A model generated the notes under the pieces. The model did no database searches, had not been told where the DNA came from, and saw only the letters and a list, made by a program, of their open reading frames with translations. A stretch of DNA of 64,000 nt from Lachnospiraceae bacterium (GTDB taxonomy: Bacteria; Bacillota; Clostridia; Lachnospirales; Lachnospiraceae), in NCBI GenBank assembly GCA_017617395.1, contig JAFZWG010000072.1, forward strand, positions 124,001 to 188,000. Reading direction: 5' to 3'. Below, in pieces: positions 1-8,163 of the stretch (positions are counted from its first letter, which is position 1; each line of letters starts with the position of its first letter). The position numbers were made by a program, and so were the translations under genes.

Positions 1-307
1 GCTCCATGATGCCGAAGCGCCCCGGCGCAAGGTCGTCAAACGAATGAATGTATTGGAAGTCCAGGTGCTTTTCGTCGATGCACTTCGGCACCGCGACGCG
101 CTTTCCGTCCCTCCAGGCCTTCTCGATCAAAAAATGCGTGTTCACTTCGGAACTGAAGGACATGTACGCTAAAACGACCGAAGCATCGGCGTATTCCTTT
201 CGCTCCACCAGATGTTCGGCGATGCATCCGCTGTAAAGTAGGATGCGCTCCGCCGACAGGGAGCTTCTCTTGCGTTTCATGACCTTGCGAAGTTCTGCTT
301 TTTCCAT
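1..307 (-). CDS. 5-formyltetrahydrofolate cyclo-ligase, N-terminal part (cut by window edge)
   Basis: This is the first ~102 residues of a 5-formyl-THF cyclo-ligase (MTHFS/YgfA family), which uses ATP to turn 5-formyl-THF into 5,10-methenyl-THF. The start is the ATG at 307, preceded by a GGAG eight bases upstream. The protein opens MEKAELRKVMKRKRSSLS, the basic helix typical of the family, continues with a segment ending VAVPKC, and reaches GRFGIME at the edge, matching the family's G-R-(F/Y)-G-I-x-E-P substrate-site motif. Family members run about 180-200 residues, so the C-terminal half, with the rest of the ATP site, lies outside the window. It follows the UPF0291 gene by about 20 bases and is probably the third gene of the proB transcript. 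Confidence 0.85.
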   Translation of the reverse strand, partial: MEKAELRKVMKRKRSSLSAERILLYSGCIAEHLVERKEYADASVVLAYMSFSSEVNTHFLIEKAWRDGKRVAVPKCIDEKHLDFQYIHSFDDLAPGRFGIME

Positions 308-328
308 TCCGATTCTCCGTTGGGTTAT

Positions 329-496
329 TTAGTCGACAACTTCGATGTTGTCCAGCATGCTCTTTAGATTCTCGCGCACGGAACGAATGTATTCCGCGCG
401 AAGCATGGCCTGCTCTTCCTTCTCCTCGTCCGTCAGACCGACCTCCTGGGACTTGTGGTAGAGCTCGTTGATGCGCTTGATTCCCTCGTCTGTCAT
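329..496 (-). CDS. UPF0291 (DUF896) small protein, 55 aa
   Basis: A 55-residue protein of the UPF0291/DUF896 family (YnzC-like), a Firmicutes family of short helical hairpin proteins with no established biochemical role. It starts MTDEGIKRINELYHK, has the conserved L-T-x-E-E-K-x-E-Q turn near residues 21-29, then R-x-E-Y-I-R-x-V-R-x-N-L-K. Two amphipathic helices make up almost the whole chain. The start at 496 has a strong GGAGG-type site in the 14-base gap after proB. Its place between proB and the folate gene suggests only co-transcription. Identification rests on the sequence pattern; the function is unknown. Confidence 0.85.
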   Translation of the reverse strand: MTDEGIKRINELYHKSQEVGLTDEEKEEQAMLRAEYIRSVRENLKSMLDNIEVVD

Positions 497-510
497 GGAA
501 TCCCTCCTGC

Positions 511-1359
511 TTACTTCTCTTTATTACCGGTCAAATAATTGATCAGATGAAAATTCTCGTTCTTATGAGCGCGGAAAATGGTTCCCACATTCCGCCCCTC
601 GATCACATGCCGAAGGTTCTTGATGTCGCCGCCGTTGCAGATGACCATGTCGGCTCCCGCATCGTTCGCGATTCTAGCAGCGGCGATCTTCGTCGCCATT
701 CCGCCGGTTCCGACGTCCGAGCCTGCGCCCTTGGCCATCGACTCGAGCTCGTCGGTGATGTAGTCGATCTCCTCGATGAATTTGGCGTCCGGATTGGTCC
801 GCGGGTCATCGTCATAGAGGCCGTCGATGTCCGACAACAGCACTAAAAGATCAGCATGGATCAGCGCCGCAACGATTGCCGAGAGCGTGTCGTTGTCACC
901 GAACTCGATCTCGTCCGTCACAACGGTATCGTTCTCGTTGACGATCGGGATGACGCCCATCTCCAAAAGCTCGGAAAATGTCGCCCGCGCATTTCTGCGG
1001 TTCTCGTCGTGGATCATCGTGAGCTTCGTCATCAGAATCTGCGCCGGAATCTTGTTGTACTCCGCGAACAGTCGCTGATAAACCATCATGAGTCTCGTCT
1101 GGCCGATCGCAGCACACGCCTGCTTTACGGACTTCTTGCGCGGTCGCTCGGAGATCTTCATCGTCTTTCTTCCGACCGCAATCGCGCCGGAGGACACCAA
1201 AACGACGTCCTTACCGCTGTTTGAAATGTCCGTTAAGATGCGAACGAGCCGCTCCATCTTCACGAGGTCCATATCGCCCGTCTCGGGATGCGTCAGCGTC
1301 GACGATCCGATCTTCACAACGATTCTCTTCTTTTGTGCCATCAAGGCTTCCCGGTCCAT
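511..1359 (-). CDS. proB: Glutamate 5-kinase, short form without PUA domain
   Basis: Glutamate 5-kinase phosphorylates the gamma-carboxyl of glutamate in the first step of proline synthesis. The 282-residue chain is a complete amino-acid-kinase fold: RIVVKIGSSTLT at the N terminus (phosphate loop), LVSSGAIAVGR (glutamate site), VNENDTV and FGDNDTLSA (substrate and ATP contacts), and GTGGMATKIAAARIA near residue 210. It stops soon after that fold, so it lacks the C-terminal PUA domain of E. coli ProB; such short forms occur in Firmicutes. The ATG at 1359 has GGAGG nine bases upstream; a second ATG six codons in (MAQKKRIVV) is a weaker alternative. proA is not downstream here. A clear promoter lies just upstream. 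Confidence 0.93.
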   Translation of the reverse strand: MDREALMAQKKRIVVKIGSSTLTHPETGDMDLVKMERLVRILTDISNSGKDVVLVSSGAIAVGRKTMKISERPRKKSVKQACAAIGQTRLMMVYQRLFAEYNKIPAQILMTKLTMIHDENRRNARATFSELLEMGVIPIVNENDTVVTDEIEFGDNDTLSAIVAALIHADLLVLLSDIDGLYDDDPRTNPDAKFIEEIDYITDELESMAKGAGSDVGTGGMATKIAAARIANDAGADMVICNGGDIKNLRHVIEGRNVGTIFRAHKNENFHLINYLTGNKEK

Positions 1360-1383
1360 GTCACCATTCCTCCGTTTTGCCGT

Positions 1384-1412
1384 ATGTTATAAAAAAACTT
1401 TCCGAATGTCAA
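1384..1412 (-). promoter_or_regulatory. Sigma-A type promoter of the proB operon
   Basis: Read on the minus strand, a perfect -35 TTGACA (1407-1412) is separated by 17 bases from TAACAT (1384-1389). It sits 25 bases upstream of the proB start codon, so the operon of proB, UPF0291 and cyclo-ligase has its own promoter and need not depend on the upstream flavoprotein genes. Confidence 0.75.
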
Positions 1413-1429
1413 CCTTTTTCTTATTGATT

Positions 1430-3133
1430 CTACGACTCTGCTGCCGGTTCCCACTCCGCAAGGATCGCCTCGACGACGCGAAGTCCGTCGATCGCGGCGG
1501 ACATGATGCCGCCCGCATATCCGGCGCCTTCGCCGCAGGGATACAGTCCTCTGCAGTACTCCGACTGAAGCGAACCGTCCCGAACAATGCGAACCGGCGA
1601 CGAGGTCCTGGACTCGATCGCCTGCAAAAGCGCATCGTCACACGCGTAGCCGGGCATTTTCCGATCAAACGCCTCCATGCCCTCCGAGATTGCCTCCGCC
1701 ATGTACGGCGGCAACACCTCGTGAAGCTCCGTGTACGTCACATCGCCCATGCAGACCGGCTTGATCTCACCACAGCCGGTGCTCGGCACACCCTTCACAT
1801 AATCCGCATAGCGCTGCGTGGGAATCCTGCCTTTGCCTGCCTTGTACGCAAGCTCCTCAAGCCTTCTCTGGTACTCCATACCGAGCAACGACGCGGGAAT
1901 TTCGTCCTGCTTCAGCGCACCCGCAAACTCATTCGTAGCAATGAGCCGCTCGTAATCCGCCGTAAAATCCTCCGGGCTCACGGTCACAACGACCGCGGAA
2001 TTCGAATTCTCCGCCGCGCGGTCGAAGTTGCTCATGCCGTTGACGGCAAGCCTTCCCGGCTCGCTCGACGCGTTCACCACATAACCGCCAGGGCACATGC
2101 AAAACGTGTACACGCCTCGCCCGTCCCGGCACGAGTGCGTCAATTTGTAATCCGCAGCCGGCAGCTTATCGGCAAAATCACCGTACTGCGCGCGGTTGAT
2201 AAACTCCCGTTTGTGCTGCACGCGGACTCCCATGGCAAATGCCTTCGGCTCCATCGGCACGCCGGCCTTCGCCAAATAAGAAAACGTGTCGCGCGCAGAG
2301 TGTCCGATCGCAAGCACCGCCGTCTGCGTTTTGATGACACGCTCGGGTTCGTCTCCGCGCTTCACCGTAACACCCGTCAAAGCCCCGTCCGCGGTCTCGA
2401 TCCCGGTCACCGTCGTCTCCGTCAAGACCGTTCCGCCGAGACTCTCGATCGCCTCCTGCATACGTCCGACGACGACGCGAAGCCGGTCCGTTCCCACGTG
2501 CGGCTTATTCGATATCAATATCTCCTCGGAGGCGCCAAACCTTACAAACGTGCGCAGCACATGCGCTCCGCGGCCCTCCTTGTCCTTAATCAGCGTATTC
2601 AGCTTTCCGTCGGAAAATGCACCCGCACCTCCGACGCCGAACTGCACATTTGAGTCCGGATCAAGCACTCCTTCGCGGAAAAATCGCTCGACATCCTCCG
2701 TGCGACCCTCGATCGAGCGCCCGCGCTCCACGAGCACCGGCCGGTAACCGGCCTCCGCAAGCGTGAGTGCCGCGAACAATCCCGCAGGTCCCGCGCCGAT
2801 CACGACCGGCCTGTCCGCAAGCGCCGCGAGTTTCGTCGCACCGCCGTTTGCGATAGCCTGCCTGCGAGCCAGCATCGGATCGTACACCGTCTCTTTGTAG
2901 TAATCCCATTTGCCGTTCGGCTTTCCCTTCGGCGTACGTCCTCCTGCAAGCGTCACGCACACCTCGGCGGAATAAACGATGTCCTCTTTCTTCCTCGCGT
3001 CCAGCGAGCGGCGAAGCACGCGCAATTCTGCGATGTCCCCTTCGGTAACCCGCAAAACCGCCGCGGCGCGCTTTTTAACATCACCGTCCGTGTACGCAAT
3101 CGGCAGATGCAATTGAGAAATCTTTAGCTGCAT
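1430..3133 (-). CDS. FAD-dependent dehydrogenase of the COG2509 type
   Basis: A 567-residue flavoprotein. Residues ~1-90 form a small N-terminal domain (MQLKISQLHLP...), followed by the dinucleotide-binding motif VVIGAGPAGLFAALTLAEAG and the acidic end of strand 2, VLVERG. Further family marks are GVGGAGAFSDGKLNT, a glycine-rich ALAIGHSARDTF, CMCPGGYVVNASSEPG and the C-terminal YPCGEGAGYAGGIMSAA, which closes over FAD. This matches the uncharacterised COG2509 'FAD-dependent dehydrogenase' family; substrate and electron partner are unknown. It starts 12 bases after the BaiN-like oxidoreductase, so the two flavoproteins are probably co-transcribed. A copy of the dispersed word GGAAAATGC falls inside the gene at 2612-2620. 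Confidence 0.85.
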   Translation of the reverse strand: MQLKISQLHLPIAYTDGDVKKRAAAVLRVTEGDIAELRVLRRSLDARKKEDIVYSAEVCVTLAGGRTPKGKPNGKWDYYKETVYDPMLARRQAIANGGATKLAALADRPVVIGAGPAGLFAALTLAEAGYRPVLVERGRSIEGRTEDVERFFREGVLDPDSNVQFGVGGAGAFSDGKLNTLIKDKEGRGAHVLRTFVRFGASEEILISNKPHVGTDRLRVVVGRMQEAIESLGGTVLTETTVTGIETADGALTGVTVKRGDEPERVIKTQTAVLAIGHSARDTFSYLAKAGVPMEPKAFAMGVRVQHKREFINRAQYGDFADKLPAADYKLTHSCRDGRGVYTFCMCPGGYVVNASSEPGRLAVNGMSNFDRAAENSNSAVVVTVSPEDFTADYERLIATNEFAGALKQDEIPASLLGMEYQRRLEELAYKAGKGRIPTQRYADYVKGVPSTGCGEIKPVCMGDVTYTELHEVLPPYMAEAISEGMEAFDRKMPGYACDDALLQAIESRTSSPVRIVRDGSLQSEYCRGLYPCGEGAGYAGGIMSAAIDGLRVVEAILAEWEPAAES

Positions 3134-3145
3134 CGTTTCCCCATT

Positions 3146-4390
3146 CTATCGTTTCGCAGCGGCCCGCCCGGCAATCGCACCCGTGGCAAATGCCCACTGC
3201 AGATTGTAGCCGCCGCAGTTACCGTCCATATCCAACAACTCGCCGGTCACAAACAACCCCGGCATACTCTTAACTTCACAACTCTGCGGATCGATCTCAG
3301 CGAGAGCGACGCCGCCGCACGTCACCTGCGCGTTCGCAAACGGCCTCGTGCCGGTCACGGTCAACGTCATCGCTGTAAGCTCCGAAACCACCGCGGCAAT
3401 CTCACGATCCGTAAGTCTGTCCGCATTCTTCACGGGATCCACTTCTGCCCGCAGCAACACTGCGTAGCGAAGCTTTCCGGGAACAAGTCCCTCGAGCGCC
3501 TCCTCGACGCTTCGGTTCGAAAAATGCTCCCCTTTCGCGCGTCTTTCGATCTCCTCCGAAACTTCCTCCGCCGTATACTCCGGCATGAAGTTAAGCGTAA
3601 TCGTTACGCGGCCTCCGCGGTCCAAAGCTACCGCAGCAAAGCGGGACAGCTGCATTACCGGAATTCCGCTCACACCGTAGTCGGTGAAGACGATCTCGCC
3701 GTGCTCTTGATATTCGCTGACATCGCCGTCACGCTCCGAAACCGTGAGCGTAACACCGGCCTCCAGGCGAACGCCGGAGACGGTCTTTGCATGTTTATTT
3801 TCCGCAAGAAGCGGCACAAGCGCCGGCACGTACCGTCCGACCGGAACGCCGAGCTTTTTGAGAATCCGAAAGCCCGCATCGCTCTCGCCGAGACGCTCAC
3901 CCGCAGGTCCGCCGCACGCAAGAATACAGGACGAAACACGCGCCTCCGAAGCCTTACCACCGCAGGTGTACGAGATCACATACGAATCACCGTCCTTCTC
4001 AACGCCGGTGACATCCGCACCGAAGATCACGCGAACACGAAGTCTTTCCATCTCCGAGACCAAAGCATTCACGACCGACGCCGCCTGCTCCGAATGCGGG
4101 TAGCGGTAGCCGCGCTTTTCCTTCGTTACGATGCCGATCTCACGGAAAAACGCGAGCTCATCGTCCTTTGTGAATATATCAAGAATCCGACCGATCGACT
4201 CGCGGTCATCACCGCGGAAGTTATCGGGGGATTGGTTGTCGTTGGTTAGGTTGCATTTGCCGTTGCCGGTTGCAAGAAGCTTGCGGCCCGCCTTCTCGTT
4301 GTGCTCAAAGACGGTGACGGAAGCGCCTTCGCGCGCCGCAGTAATCGCGGCCAGCATCCCGGATGCGCCGCAGCCGATGATTCCGATCAT
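3146..4390 (-). CDS. BaiN/RdsA (HI0933)-family NAD(P)/FAD-dependent oxidoreductase
   Basis: A 414-residue flavoprotein of the HI0933/BaiN family. The N terminus MIGIIGCGASGMLAAITAAR is the FAD Rossmann motif, followed by VFEHNEKAGRKLLATGNGKCNLTN, the signature stretch of the family. The C-terminal end has VTCGGVALAEIDP and LFVTGELLDMDGNCGGYNLQ, also diagnostic. Members have been called aminoacetone oxidase or 3-dehydro-bile-acid reductase, but for most the substrate is unknown, so I do not assign one. The start at 4390 was chosen because AAAGGAGG lies just upstream and the Rossmann motif begins at residue 2. It sits between the flippase gene and the COG2509 gene with short gaps, in one likely transcript. 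Confidence 0.85.
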   Translation of the reverse strand: MIGIIGCGASGMLAAITAAREGASVTVFEHNEKAGRKLLATGNGKCNLTNDNQSPDNFRGDDRESIGRILDIFTKDDELAFFREIGIVTKEKRGYRYPHSEQAASVVNALVSEMERLRVRVIFGADVTGVEKDGDSYVISYTCGGKASEARVSSCILACGGPAGERLGESDAGFRILKKLGVPVGRYVPALVPLLAENKHAKTVSGVRLEAGVTLTVSERDGDVSEYQEHGEIVFTDYGVSGIPVMQLSRFAAVALDRGGRVTITLNFMPEYTAEEVSEEIERRAKGEHFSNRSVEEALEGLVPGKLRYAVLLRAEVDPVKNADRLTDREIAAVVSELTAMTLTVTGTRPFANAQVTCGGVALAEIDPQSCEVKSMPGLFVTGELLDMDGNCGGYNLQWAFATGAIAGRAAAKR

Positions 4391-4413
4391 ACCGTCCTCC
4401 TTTCGCAAAAGGC

Positions 4414-6069
4414 TTACCGAAGCAGCTTACACTTCGTCAAGATCTTTACCAGAATATTGCCCTTCGGCATCCGAAGAAGCTCCTCCTTCGTGACACCCTT
4501 CAAGGCAACCAGTGCCGCAAAATACACCGGCACCGCGAAGAGAATCGCGCACACGCACGACACCGACGCGCTGAACTTAAGATGCAGGCAGTCATACAGA
4601 CACCTCGACGAGACGCCCATGAACACCGATGCTGACAAAGGCATCAAAAATGTTGTTCGTATCTCCTGCTTGTAATCAAGATACTTCCCGACCGAGCGCC
4701 AATTGAGAACGCATACGATAAAGGCAAACAATACGTTACAAAACATAAGTGCGTAAGCATTTAACTCCGTGCACCGAAGCATCACATACAAAACGCACGC
4801 GTGGATCACCAACGCGATAGCGCTGTGTACAACGGGCACGTAGAGCTTGTTGATGCCCTGCAGAATACCGTTCGTAAGCGTCGAAAACGAGAACAAAACG
4901 ATGCCGACGCTTCCGAGCTGGAGCATGTTGCGTGCCAACGGATTCATGTCCGTCCAGAAGCGAAGCATTCGAAGGATCGGGCCGGACAACACCGCGATGC
5001 CGACCATGCAGGGGAACGCGATGATCATGTTGAATTTGACGGCGACGCCTACCTTTTCGCGCATCGCCTGCTTGTGACCGCGGACGTACTCCGCGATCAA
5101 CCCCGGAACAATCGCGGTGCCGAGGGCACTCGCAACCGCCACGGGCACGTTCGTGAGAAGCTTGTATTTGCCGGAGAAGATACCGCCCCACGAAGCGCGG
5201 ATCGTCTCGTCAAAGCCCTTCGCGTCCAGAACGCGGTTAAAGACAAGCGTGTCAACCATTCCGGAGAGCTGGTATACCGTCTGCGAAACGACGACCGGAA
5301 TGACTGTTAAGATAATGAGCCGAAGCACATGGAGCGGGCGCTCCGAGGTGTCAGAGGCATTTTCCGCCGAGAGTTCGCGCTCGTTCGCGATCAATCTGGA
5401 AAATGCTTTGTGATAAATCGCATAGATGACGATCAACGACAAGAACGAAGCCACGGCGCCCGAGAATGTTCCGAGCGTTCCGCCTGCGGCACCGTACGAC
5501 AGACGGTCCGGGTCACCTACGTAGTGGCGAAGCAGAAGGTACGACGCGGCGACACTCACGCCGGCGTTGATGATCTGCTCAATGATCTGCGAAATCGCGG
5601 TCGGCACCATGTTTCCGTAGCCCTGGAAATACCCGCGGATGACGCCCATCACGGAAAATACCAGAATCGTCGGCGCCAGCACCTGCAACGGCAGCACGAC
5701 TCCCTTCTGACCGATGATTCTCGCATAATACTCTGCGCCGAAATAGGTTACGCACATCGCGATGCTTCCGACGCAAAGTCCGAATAAAAGCGCCAGCATG
5801 AATACTCTGCGGGCGTTTTTGTGCTGTCCCTGCACCACTCTCGCGCTCACCAGCTTCGATACCGCCAGAGGAAGGCTGTACGACGAAAGCAAAAGCGCAA
5901 TATCATAAAAATCGAAGGCGACGCTGTAATAGCCGATCGCCGTCTCTCCCAGAATTGCCGTCATCGGGATCCGGTACAGCATGCCGATGAAGCGAACCGT
6001 CAACGACGCCGCGGCAAGAATCGAACCCTGTACGAGAATGCTGTGTGATTTTTGTCTCTGTTCTGTCAA
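4414..6069 (-). CDS. MurJ/SpoVB-like polysaccharide flippase, TTG start
   Basis: A 551-residue polytopic membrane protein of the MOP superfamily, close to the SpoVB/YtgP/MurJ group that flips lipid-linked cell-wall precursors. About 14 hydrophobic segments can be traced. The N-terminal stretch ASLTVRFIGMLYRIPMTAILGETAIGYYSVAF has the R-(F/I)-x-G-x-(L/I)-Y-R-(I/V)-P pattern of this group. The only start covering that region is a TTG at 6069 with AAGGAG ten bases upstream. It lies downstream of ybeY and upstream of the flavoproteins. Lipid II, a spore-cortex precursor or another polysaccharide intermediate are all possible; sequence alone does not choose. Confidence 0.82.
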   Translation of the reverse strand: MTEQRQKSHSILVQGSILAAASLTVRFIGMLYRIPMTAILGETAIGYYSVAFDFYDIALLLSSYSLPLAVSKLVSARVVQGQHKNARRVFMLALLFGLCVGSIAMCVTYFGAEYYARIIGQKGVVLPLQVLAPTILVFSVMGVIRGYFQGYGNMVPTAISQIIEQIINAGVSVAASYLLLRHYVGDPDRLSYGAAGGTLGTFSGAVASFLSLIVIYAIYHKAFSRLIANERELSAENASDTSERPLHVLRLIILTVIPVVVSQTVYQLSGMVDTLVFNRVLDAKGFDETIRASWGGIFSGKYKLLTNVPVAVASALGTAIVPGLIAEYVRGHKQAMREKVGVAVKFNMIIAFPCMVGIAVLSGPILRMLRFWTDMNPLARNMLQLGSVGIVLFSFSTLTNGILQGINKLYVPVVHSAIALVIHACVLYVMLRCTELNAYALMFCNVLFAFIVCVLNWRSVGKYLDYKQEIRTTFLMPLSASVFMGVSSRCLYDCLHLKFSASVSCVCAILFAVPVYFAALVALKGVTKEELLRMPKGNILVKILTKCKLLR

Positions 6070-6112
6070 ACCCTTGTTGCTCCTTGCAAACCGATAGTTA
6101 CTTTACTGCGCG

Positions 6113-6619
6113 TTATTCCGCATCGCGGCTGATGCCGAGCTCCGCGAGAATCTCCTCCTGCATGCGCTCCATCTCCTCGCGCTCCGCATCGTCCATGTGG
6201 TCGTAACCGAACAGATGCAGCATGCTGTGCGCCGTGAGAAATGCCATCTCGCGCTTTACGGAATGACCGTATTCCGCAGCCTGCGCGATCGCCTTCTCAA
6301 CGGAGATCACGATGTCTCCGAGCAGCAATTCGCCGCTGTCCGGCTCAAAATACTCCTCCTGATGGTCCTCCAGCCCGTCGAAATTACCGGGTTCTTTGTA
6401 GTCCACCATCGGGAAACTCAATACGTCCGTCTCGCGGTCAATCCCGCGGAACTCCTTGTTCATCGAATGGATCGCCGTGTTGTCCGTAAGCAGCATGTTG
6501 ACCGAGCACTCATACGGGCAGCGCACATAGTCGCATGCCTTCTCAAACACCTGCGAGAGCACATTCTCACAATCCGGGAAGACCTCGCCCTCCCACTCGG
6601 ACTCAAAGTAAAATGCCAT
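6113..6619 (-). CDS. ybeY: Endoribonuclease YbeY (rRNA maturation factor)
   Basis: YbeY is the conserved single-strand endoribonuclease involved in 16S rRNA 3'-end maturation and 70S quality control. The 168-residue protein carries the family's zinc motif H-x3-H-x5-H in TAHSMLHLFGYDHMD near residues 133-147, preceded by RGIDRETDVLSFPM and a long acidic loop ending GDIVIS. One base separates its ATG from the stop codon of phoH (the site GGAGG overlaps the end of phoH), so the two are translationally close, as is common in bacteria. Length and motifs are normal. Confidence 0.94.
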   Translation of the reverse strand: MAFYFESEWEGEVFPDCENVLSQVFEKACDYVRCPYECSVNMLLTDNTAIHSMNKEFRGIDRETDVLSFPMVDYKEPGNFDGLEDHQEEYFEPDSGELLLGDIVISVEKAIAQAAEYGHSVKREMAFLTAHSMLHLFGYDHMDDAEREEMERMQEEILAELGISRDAE

Positions 6620-6620
6620 C

Positions 6621-7661
6621 TTATGCCTCCGTTCCGTCCTCGGTCTTGTTCACGGCGCGCATCGGACGGTGGAACCGTCTCTCCGGCCGCTCAGGACGGT
6701 GTTTCTTCGCCGCGCGCTCCTCGTAAGCCTCGTACGCGGTGACAATCTTCTGAACGAGCGGGTGTCTCACAACGTCCGCGCCCGTAAGGTTGGAAAATGC
6801 AATGTCCTCAATCCCCTGCAGCACCTTGGTCGCCACGTCCAGACCCGAAATCTGGTCGGACGGAAGATCCTTCTGCGTGCGGTCACCGGTGACGACGACC
6901 TTCGAGCCGAAGCCGATTCTCGTCAGGAACATCTTCATCTGTGCCGGGGTTGTATTTTGCGCCTCATCGAGGATGATGAACGCGTTGTCGAGCGTCCGGC
7001 CGCGCATGTACGCAAGCGGCGCAACCTCAATCAGGCCTTTCTCCATATTCTTCGTAAAGGAATCCGCACCCATGATCTGGTACAGCGCGTCGTACAAAGG
7101 CCGAAGGTACGGATCAACCTTCTGCTGCAGATCACCCGGCAGGAAACCGAGCTTCTCACCTGCCTCGATCGCCGGACGCGTCAAAATGATGCGGTTGACC
7201 TCGTCGTTTTTAAACGCCGTCACGGCCATCGCCATCGCAAGATACGTCTTGCCGGTACCGGCCGGGCCGACGCCGAACACGATCATATTGTCGCGGATGT
7301 TGTCCACGTAATTCTTCTGCCCCAAAGTCTTCGGCTTGATCGGCTTGCCGCTGATCGTATGGCAGATGAGGTCGGAATCCACGGAAAGCATGGACTGTTC
7401 CTCATTTTCCTTCACCAGGGACAGCGTATAATTCACATTCTGAATGTTGATCTCGGAACCGCGGGCCGCAAGCTCTAAAAGCGTCGTCAGCACGCGCTTC
7501 GCCTTGCCGCACGGGCCTTCCTCGCCGACGACGCGGATCTCCTGATCCCTCGTCACGATCGTCACCCGAAGCGTCTTCTCAATCTGCTTGGCGAACTCGT
7601 CCATCTCCCCGAAAATCGCCCTTTGTTTCGAAACAGGAACCCCTGTCAAAGTCTCTATCAT
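6621..7661 (-). CDS. phoH: PhoH-like ATPase
   Basis: A 346-residue PhoH family ATPase, related to the motor half of superfamily 1 helicases and often linked with YbeY in RNA metabolism. An N-terminal KH-like region (residues ~1-95) is followed by GVGPAGTGKTYLAMAMAV (Walker A), LTRPAIEAGEKLGFLPGD, AFIILDEAQNTTPAQMKMFLTR (Walker B), and VVTGDRTQKDLP. The C terminus is basic (AAKKHRPERPERRFHRP). The start at 7661 has GGAGGTAGGA immediately upstream; longer upstream starts have no ribosome site. The gene opens a likely five-gene transcript: phoH, ybeY, flippase, two flavoproteins. Confidence 0.93.
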   Translation of the reverse strand: MIETLTGVPVSKQRAIFGEMDEFAKQIEKTLRVTIVTRDQEIRVVGEEGPCGKAKRVLTTLLELAARGSEINIQNVNYTLSLVKENEEQSMLSVDSDLICHTISGKPIKPKTLGQKNYVDNIRDNMIVFGVGPAGTGKTYLAMAMAVTAFKNDEVNRIILTRPAIEAGEKLGFLPGDLQQKVDPYLRPLYDALYQIMGADSFTKNMEKGLIEVAPLAYMRGRTLDNAFIILDEAQNTTPAQMKMFLTRIGFGSKVVVTGDRTQKDLPSDQISGLDVATKVLQGIEDIAFSNLTGADVVRHPLVQKIVTAYEAYEERAAKKHRPERPERRFHRPMRAVNKTEDGTEA

Positions 7662-7707
7662 TCCTACCTCCGCCTGTGATCCGCGCCATGCGCGCATAAT
7701 CGAAATC

Positions 7708-7736
7708 ATTATAGCAAACAACGCCCGAAAATGCCA
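7708..7736 (-). promoter_or_regulatory. Likely promoter of the phoH-ybeY transcript
   Basis: Minus strand: a perfect -10 TATAAT (7708-7713) about 45 bases upstream of the phoH start. The hexamer at the right distance for -35, TGGCAT (7731-7736), is poor, so recognition would rest on the -10 element or on an activator. A near match to the dispersed word, CGAAAATGC (7726-7734), overlaps the -35 position. Confidence 0.5.
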
Positions 7737-7802
7737 CATAATTTTGCGCTCTGCGACAATTGCTCTCTCACCCGCAAAGCACGCGCGGAAATGTCGGAAA
7801 AT

Positions 7803-7831
7803 GAAAAAGAGGACCGCTTCCGCGATCCTCT
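7803..7831 (-). terminator. Intrinsic terminator of rpsU
   Basis: On the minus strand the arms AGAGGATCGC and GCGGTCCTCT pair over ten bases (one U-G) around a GGAA tetraloop and run directly into TTTTTC. It starts 11 bases after the rpsU stop codon and separates rpsU from phoH. Confidence 0.9.
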
Positions 7832-7842
7832 CAAATTCATTC

Positions 7843-8019
7843 TTACTTATACTTTCTCTTGCGAGCAGCCTCAGACTTCTTCTTGCGCTTTACGCTCGGC
7901 TTCTCGTAGTGCTCTCTCTTGCGAATCTCCTGCTGAATGCCGGCCTTCGCACAGTTTCTCTTGAATCTGCGCAGTGCGCTGTCCAGAGACTCATTTTCCT
8001 TAACGATAACACTCGACAC
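7843..8019 (-). CDS. rpsU: 30S ribosomal protein S21, GTG start
   Basis: Ribosomal protein S21, 58 residues, a small basic protein of the 30S platform near the anti-Shine-Dalgarno end of 16S rRNA. It begins with a GTG at 8019 read as [19 protein letters not shown], the canonical S21 N terminus, continues [23 protein letters not shown] and ends in the usual Lys/Arg tail ([15 protein letters not shown]). AGGTGAG lies seven bases before the GTG, confirming the start. It is a single-gene unit: promoter, structured ~90-base leader, gene, strong terminator. A GGAAAATGA variant of the dispersed word falls at codons 7-9 (K-E-N-E). Confidence 0.96.
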   Translation of the reverse strand: MSSVIVKENESLDSALRRFKRNCAKAGIQQEIRKREHYEKPSVKRKKKSEAARKRKYK

Positions 8020-8044
8020 GATTTCTCACCTGCCTTCCCGAACA

Positions 8045-8101
8045 CAACGGGTTGTTTCCCATTGCAGTGGGCATCTTCGAAGGGCTTTCGAAAATGATGC
8101 C
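8045..8101 (-). promoter_or_regulatory. Structured 5' leader of rpsU
   Basis: Two consecutive hairpins can be drawn in the rpsU leader on the minus strand. The first has outer arms GGCATC/GATGCC with inner TTCGAA/TTCGAA (8070-8101). The second has CAATGGG/CCCGTTG around AAACAA (8045-8066). They fill the space between promoter and ribosome site. Ribosomal protein leaders of this kind often bind the encoded protein; that role is inference and I know of no matching described family. Confidence 0.45.
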
Positions 8102-8108
8102 ATATCGA

Positions 8109-8136
8109 ATTGTACCACAAATCCCGTTCTTGTCAA
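8109..8136 (-). promoter_or_regulatory. Promoter of rpsU
   Basis: Minus strand: perfect TTGACA (8131-8136), a 16-base spacer, then TACAAT (8109-8114). It lies between the alaS stop codon and the rpsU leader, giving rpsU its own transcript. Confidence 0.8.
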
Positions 8137-8163
8137 CTAAAATTTTGAACGAGTGTGAAATTT

